DNA from: an uncultured Pseudomonadota bacterium
GTDB lineage: Bacteria > Pseudomonadota > Gammaproteobacteria > Burkholderiales > Thiobacillaceae
DNA: 9,254 nucleotides
Reading direction: 5' to 3'
Assembly (NCBI GenBank): GCA_903918705.1
Contig: CAIXFP010000858.1
Span: forward strand, 1 to 9,254
The notes under the pieces are model-generated. The model worked only from the letters and a program-made list of their open reading frames with translations, did not search any database and was not told the DNA's origin. The position numbers were made by a program, and so were the translations under genes. Below, one piece after another: positions 9,001 through 9,254 of this stretch (positions are counted from its first letter, which is position 1; every line of letters starts with the position of its first letter).

Positions 9001-9254
9001 CGGTGACCGGGATCAGCGTGAGCTCGGTGGCTTCGGACGGGAGCGTGGCTTACGTGTACCTGTACGGCTCGGGCTTCGTGGAGGGGAACAACAGCGAATA
9101 CGACCTGGGTAGCACGGCGGTCCTGGACCCGGGCACGGGCAACGGCCCGGATGTGCAGTCGGTGTACGACTACGGCAGCGGGCAATACGGCAATAGCCAG
9201 GTCTACATGACGGTACCGCTTTCCAACGGCGCCTTCGGTCCGATCACGGTGAAG
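1..9254 (+). CDS. Giant multidomain Ig-like protein with haloperoxidase-type and metzincin-type domains, partial at both ends
   Basis: One frame (first full codon at 3) stays open to the last base, giving 3084 residues with no stop; start and stop lie outside. Domains in order: Ig-like A-B-A'-B' (residues about 47-449), vanadium haloperoxidase/PAP2 (450-842), two Ig-like (843-1036), Big_5 (1037-1152), SdrD-B-like (1153-1247), beta block with GWHG motif (1248-1443), Pro linker, unassigned region (1471-1790), metzincin (1791-1998), two ASH-like (1999-2228), beta domain plus TSP3-like segment (2229-2353), LVIVD propeller (2354-2678), Ig-like, Big_5, and the start of an IPT/TIG domain. I found three cysteines (711, 1459, 1590). 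No signal peptide, RTX repeat, sorting motif or transmembrane segment is visible. A secreted or surface location is inferred from domain content. The frame reads through coherent domains everywhere, so a frameshift is unlikely. I cannot name the gene. Confidence 0.93.
3..140 (+). other. Unassigned tail of an upstream domain or linker
   Basis: Residues 1-46 of the visible frame include DRLIFGDGSVLSNDAK followed by an Ala/Asn-rich stretch (NANANVALSAVAGYN). I do not recognise a family. It is the end of something lying mostly upstream, or a linker, joined to the first Ig-like module at the DTTPP segment. Confidence 0.5.
141..473 (+). other. Bacterial Ig-like domain A (first copy)
   Basis: Residues 47-157. 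The domain opens with DTTPPVI, carries the SHDTG...GITNDPTVSGT signature, a central SLKAGFGG, then GSFSLTPAQL and LPDGSYTLHL, and ends with a YGNTSS...FTLNT strand. This is the typical pattern of Ig-like repeats in giant bacterial surface proteins, where TNDPTxxGT and DGxYTLxLxAxDxxGN mark successive beta strands. The role is most likely structural, as a stalk or spacer. It is clearly homologous to the domain at 750-1076. Upstream copies probably exist outside the window. Confidence 0.85.
361..406 (+). repeat. Direct repeat, copy 1 (46 nt)
   Basis: This stretch matches 967-1012 at 45 of 46 bases by direct comparison; the single difference changes Ser to Thr. It encodes the LNGGxLPDGSYTLHL strand-turn of Ig-like domain A. 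It is the best-conserved DNA between the two module copies, which points to recent duplication or continuing gene conversion. Confidence 0.9.
474..749 (+). other. Bacterial Ig-like domain B (first copy)
   Basis: Residues 158-249. The pattern APIFDLAAASD, VGDQATTASVVSLTGTT, GGAFQIDNVPLALGANSLTV, then ATNAVGNSSS is that of a Big-type beta sandwich: a gD-T start, a central G-x-F turn and a closing GxN-x-xTVxAxN-x-GN strand. It pairs with domain A to form a module of about 200 residues that is repeated at 750-1349. A structural stalk role is inferred. Confidence 0.8.
750..1076 (+). other. Bacterial Ig-like domain A' (second copy)
   Basis: Residues 250-358. AHDTGVSATDGLTNDATISG, SLKAGFGTDPAGYVSIL, GSFTLTPARL and LPDGSYTLHL align step by step with the copy at 141-473, including the closing GNAS...FSLGFTLDT strand. 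The spacing between matching points is 603-606 nt, which indicates duplication of the A-B pair as a unit. The DNA of the LNGGxLPDGSYTLHL segment is almost identical between the copies. Confidence 0.85.
967..1012 (+). repeat. Direct repeat, copy 2 (46 nt)
   Basis: This is the partner of 361-406, with 45 of 46 identical bases at an offset of 606 nt (exactly 202 codons, so the frame is kept). It lies in Ig-like domain A'. Unequal recombination between the copies would add or remove one A-B module without breaking the frame. Confidence 0.9.
1077..1349 (+). other. Bacterial Ig-like domain B' (second copy)
   Basis: Residues 359-449. TPTLSFALAQADASNVAGDQ, VGIQGSSDAGSSVTL, GQFQLSNVALDLGDNAITL and ATDRAGNSTS match the first B copy at 474-749. 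It directly precedes the haloperoxidase-type domain, with only a short Thr/Arg-containing joint (HLTRTTAVG). The B' copy has diverged from B more than A' has from A by eye. Confidence 0.8.
1350..2528 (+). other. Vanadium-dependent haloperoxidase / PAP2-type domain
   Basis: Residues 450-842 span a full family-sized domain. The N-terminal helices (VLAWNQMALHAIQLD, then ATRTLALMSLAQYD), GQWRPDAP, RTADQTQQALFWADGG and LFAQLNVSLADAAIACFD are typical of bacterial vanadium haloperoxidase-like proteins. The vanadate/phosphate pocket is visible. Motif 1 is K715-x6-R722-P723 (KYTYDLWRP). Motif 2 is SGH with H760 (EYVSGHST). Motif 3 is S808-R809-x5-H815 (SRIYGGIHYTFS). The K-to-R and R-to-H spacings equal those of the fungal chloroperoxidase family. 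Two positions deviate: Val precedes SGH instead of Pro, and Ser819 stands where motif 3 usually has Asp. The family oxidises halides with peroxide; the same fold serves acid phosphatases, so the reaction is uncertain. It is flanked by Ig-like domains on both sides and has one Cys (711) near motif 1. Confidence 0.92.
2529..2813 (+). other. Bacterial Ig-like domain C1
   Basis: Residues 843-937. DTQAPTVIAPDTP, LTLTGQILDNLSGVASAQY, GHFSITTAFALDGSADGAH and GRDAAGNVS are the start, strand and end signatures of a Big-type domain. The DxxSGV...YxID segment resembles Ig domains that follow enzymes in modular surface proteins. It separates the haloperoxidase-type domain from the next Ig-like domain. 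A structural role is inferred. Confidence 0.8.
2814..3110 (+). other. Bacterial Ig-like domain C2
   Basis: Residues 938-1036. DTKAPTISLTSLANGATLDS, RLTGTADPTGSNLVQLSYTV and IGDHTLRLTGLDAAGNTTTL mark a second Ig-like domain joined to C1 by the shared DTKAPT boundary. The order and spacing are typical of tandem Big repeats. Confidence 0.8.
3111..3458 (+). other. Big_5-type Ig domain, first copy
   Basis: Residues 1037-1152. ITPTDGASDVGVTYRPQIVF followed by SRAVNASTL is the usual opening of Big_5 domains (P-x-DGAxxV...P-x-I-x-F-S-x-x-V-x-x-x-TL). DADGNGVAGG and a closing TTTFTTVS strand follow. A second domain of this type lies at 8349-8702. The role is probably structural. Confidence 0.8.
3459..3743 (+). 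other. Carboxypeptidase-regulatory / SdrD-B-like domain with a GPDG...TADD loop
   Basis: Residues 1153-1247. The VVGTVVDPGPDL start, the acidic loop GPDGIPHTADD (3546-3578), then IAGVKVWILG, YTDANGNFTLSNVPVGDVKL and VDGRTATN fit the short prealbumin-like beta fold of carboxypeptidase regulatory or SdrD-B domains. That fold has a core xGVxVxL...T-D-xxGxFxLxxVPxG pattern. Such domains act as rigid spacers, often calcium-stabilised; the acidic loop could bind calcium (inference). Confidence 0.7.
3744..4331 (+). other. Beta-rich block ending in a SDPGSGIRAPGWHG motif
   Basis: Residues 1248-1443. REIYLPRVPN leads into TANPGSAVGADGQVLSNVQI, then VPAELVKDMLPPGV, ITLPNVFNAAPGTKLNILSF, DHTTGRLVINGTGTVSADG and the C-terminal SDPGSGIRAPGWHG (4290-4331). 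I recall a similar run (a G-x-x-VxxDG core, a PN...PG...L-x-SFDH-x-TG strand and a DPG-x-GI...GWH end) following regulatory-like domains in other large bacterial proteins. It also vaguely resembles ZU5-type beta folds. I give no firm family name and no function. Confidence 0.55.
4332..4412 (+). other. Pro/Thr-rich linker with a single Cys
   Basis: Residues 1444-1470. LTPPGTPVTTTPPPPCPPDT is an extended hinge-type sequence with Cys1459 at 4377-4379 in a Pro cluster. A second Pro/Thr segment with a Cys (DCPTPVTPPTST, Cys1590 at 4770) lies 131 residues downstream, so the sequence between may be a discrete domain with flexible linkers on both sides. Confidence 0.75.
4413..4802 (+). other. Unassigned domain bracketed by Cys/Pro linkers
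   Basis: Residues 1471-1600. The sequence holds beta-type strands (NPFLDLTFSPP, YQTLVTIDVEG), a Gly/Ser-rich turn (IVAGSVGATGG), KSYTDMFGPNGIKTLQNYML and ITVTQTTYK, then a DCPTPVTPPTST linker. I do not recognise a family. The flanking cysteines 1459 and 1590 could be disulfide-bonded if the protein is exported to an oxidising compartment (inference). Position before the protease-like domain leaves open a role as part of its pro-region. Confidence 0.5.
4803..5370 (+). other. Unassigned region upstream of the protease domain
   Basis: Residues 1601-1790. The first part looks beta-rich (TVYYVDRYVSADAG, RFVTIDLAGG, AFFAAGGGGILVNFDPP, FTANLDLSVTDNGHVINLGS). The second part (about 5157-5360) looks alpha-helical, with LKAALVDFAAHYDAYMAPYE and an Ala-rich stretch ending in ITRATSLLAGFEIKV. 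I recognise no family. It may be the N-terminal half or pro-segment of the metzincin-like unit that follows. No cysteine-switch motif is present. Confidence 0.5.
5371..5996 (+). other. Metzincin-like zinc metalloprotease domain
   Basis: Residues about 1791-1998. The zinc site VVHEDGHNLGLAHPWD has the full extended motif HExxHxxGxxH: His1894, Glu1895, His1898, Gly1901, His1904. Eighteen residues after the third His comes DLMSYAT, a Met-turn with Met1922 and Tyr1924. The LAHP and LMSY pieces resemble serralysin-type proteases (family M10) more than other metzincins, but the rest does not let me assign a subfamily. Known members hydrolyse peptide bonds extracellularly using zinc. All ligands are present, so activity is plausible. 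No RTX calcium repeats follow here, unlike classic serralysins; tandem ASH-like domains follow instead. Domain boundaries are approximate. Confidence 0.85.
5997..6329 (+). other. ASH / choice-of-anchor-D-like beta domain, copy 1
   Basis: Residues 1999-2109. GGLDFGTLNVGTSAQTTFRL, FNAGDQDLTISSLSLNGSSA, FSLTAP and ALTITSNDA follow the known pattern: an opening (l)DFGxxxVG, NxGxxxLxI, FxLxxP, and a closing LxIxSND. Such Ig-like domains (ASPM/SPD2/Hydin-like, also seen as choice-of-anchor D) occur in bacterial surface proteins as structural or binding modules. It directly follows the protease-like domain. Confidence 0.8.
6330..6686 (+). other. ASH / choice-of-anchor-D-like beta domain, copy 2
   Basis: Residues 2110-2228. 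VDISGNNVGSPDVGSQVAKA, VVRNDGENPLVISSIALLSG, FTLTNVPVDL, then SFSLNAVFKPGKAGLLRATV, AIGTNDPTQPSIQVGLMGTG repeat the pattern of the preceding domain, here with the clear F-x-P-xxxGxxxAxVxIxTNDP end. The two copies are divergent, so the tandem is old. Confidence 0.8.
6687..6938 (+). other. Beta domain preceding the TSP3-like segment
   Basis: Residues 2229-2312. HWGNDYVAIEFPALGSAATI, SDAQGNFTAFLP and YHIAIFDPVTGMVAHGYGIT resemble carboxypeptidase-regulatory-type folds, where (D)AxGNFxxxLPxxxxYxxxxFDP is common. I recall similar segments directly before calcium-loop/propeller blocks in other giant bacterial proteins. That memory is not checked here, and the function is unknown. Confidence 0.55.
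6939..7061 (+). other. Thrombospondin type 3-like calcium-binding segment
   Basis: Residues 2313-2353. Two acidic loops, DSDGDGLPDDIE and DTNKDGIDDYTS, spaced by AIGSNPNAK, match the DxDxDGxxDxxE pattern of thrombospondin type 3 / EF-like repeats that coordinate calcium. INPLG closes the segment. It links the upstream beta domain to the propeller and probably stiffens this joint when calcium is bound (inference). Confidence 0.85.
7062..8036 (+). other. LVIVD-type beta-propeller, probably seven blades
   Basis: Residues 2354-2678. The clearest repeats are AYVATGDYGLAVVDVSKFTG (from 7170), ALVAGGDAGLHLIDISNPSA (from 7302), GFVAAGSQLDVVNI (from 7428) and AFVADGASGLQVVNYMAF (from 7971). Weaker units begin at 7554 (VYSVDSSNTLRSFSI), 7677 (AYVGTSGDLSQGFMTVNV) and about 7839 (YIFMQGYANVLDVSNVTD). 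The unit xxVAxGxxGLxVVDVSxPxxP is typical of LVIVD repeats in bacterial and archaeal surface proteins. Seven units in about 325 residues fit a single closed propeller. A ligand- or surface-binding role is plausible; no enzyme motif is seen. Confidence 0.8.
8037..8348 (+). other. Bacterial Ig-like domain after the propeller
   Basis: Residues 2679-2782. VAPTVSVSVNAIDADPNTPG, VIEGRTVNVTPIVSDDVQV, RNVELLVNGQVVANDASFPW, MTIQVRATDTGGNVTLS and a closing VLDVVADTF strand form an Ig-like sandwich. The xVxVELLVNGxxVxxDxxxPW segment is typical of Ig domains found in bacterial glycosidase and adhesin linkers. A structural role is inferred. Confidence 0.75.
8349..8702 (+). other. Big_5-type Ig domain, second copy, with a GSDGVFGTADD loop
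   Basis: Residues 2783-2900. FPPQITSISVDEGASRFFVN, IQFDEPLNVSKISPSGISLV, the acidic loop GSDGVFGTADD (8484-8516), LTAGNYQLTVAP and ISDQAGNALTAP follow the Big_5 order: an opening strand, F-(S/D)-x-P-(L/M)-N, then LxxGxYxLxVxxxIxDxAGNxL. It is paralogous to 3111-3458 but diverged. The acidic insert may bind calcium (inference). Confidence 0.8.
8703..8996 (+). other. Unassigned beta-rich domain
   Basis: Residues 2901-2998. SGTPAILQAPSANPGQQIAI, VPFDPNTAKATFAVIDSSG, YFTVPLNAVTGNAVVYSLVG and DFPDGTFPLQILP suggest alternating beta strands leading directly into an IPT/TIG-like domain. I cannot name the fold. Confidence 0.5.
8997..9254 (+). other. IPT/TIG-like domain, cut by the window end
   Basis: Residues 2999-3084. 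PTVTGISVSSVASDG, VAYVYLYGSGFVEG, STAVLDP and VYMTVPLSNGAFGPITVK follow the IPT/TIG layout: PxVxxIxP, VxIxGxGFxxG, and a closing VxVPxxxxxGxVxVx. These are Ig-like modules used in surface receptors and secreted enzymes. The closing strand reaches the last base and the frame is still open, so more protein follows. Confidence 0.65.

Noticed and set aside
7809..9185. Open minus-strand frame of 458 codons
   Set aside because: It is exactly codon-register antisense to the main frame and stays open because the sense strand rarely uses TTA, CTA or TCA. It starts only at a TTG, and its translation is Arg/Gly/His/Asp-rich without any family motif.

Overview
The whole window is one uninterrupted plus-strand reading frame. 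With codons beginning at position 3 (residue n of the visible part starts at nucleotide 3n), I read 3084 codons to the last base without a stop. There is no start, ribosome binding site, promoter or terminator, because both gene ends lie outside. What is visible is the interior of a giant modular protein. I see no intergenic DNA, RNA gene, mobile element or CRISPR array. The DNA is GC-rich with strongly GC-biased third codon positions (acc, gcc, ggc, ctg, agc). This fits a high-GC Gram-negative bacterium, perhaps a proteobacterium, but taxonomy cannot be fixed from the window.

Layout by nucleotide. 3-140: tail of an unassigned upstream segment. 141-1349: two tandem copies of a two-domain bacterial Ig-like module (A-B-A'-B'). 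1350-2528: a complete vanadium-dependent haloperoxidase / PAP2-type domain. 2529-3110: two more Ig-like domains. 3111-3458: a Big_5-type Ig domain. 3459-3743: a carboxypeptidase-regulatory / SdrD-B-like beta domain. 3744-4331: a beta-rich block ending in a striking SDPGSGIRAPGWHG motif. 4332-4412: a Pro/Thr linker. 4413-5370: largely unrecognised sequence, its first part bracketed by two of only three cysteines. 5371-5996: a metzincin-like zinc protease domain (HEDGHNLGLAH plus LMSY Met-turn). 5997-6686: two tandem ASH / choice-of-anchor-D-like domains. 6687-7061: a beta domain and a thrombospondin type 3-like calcium-binding segment. 7062-8036: a probable seven-bladed LVIVD-repeat propeller. 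8037-8702: an Ig-like domain and a second Big_5 domain. 8703-9254: an unassigned beta domain running into a truncated IPT/TIG-like domain.

Interpretation (inference): the many beta-sandwich modules, near absence of cysteine, calcium-type loops and two exo-enzyme-like domains suggest a very large secreted or surface-anchored protein. The Ig modules would act as a stalk presenting a haloperoxidase/phosphatase-like domain, a protease-like domain and a propeller that may bind ligand. Secretion route, anchoring and enzyme activity cannot be read from this window. The most notable point is the presence of a vanadate-type PAP2 domain and a metzincin domain in one polypeptide.
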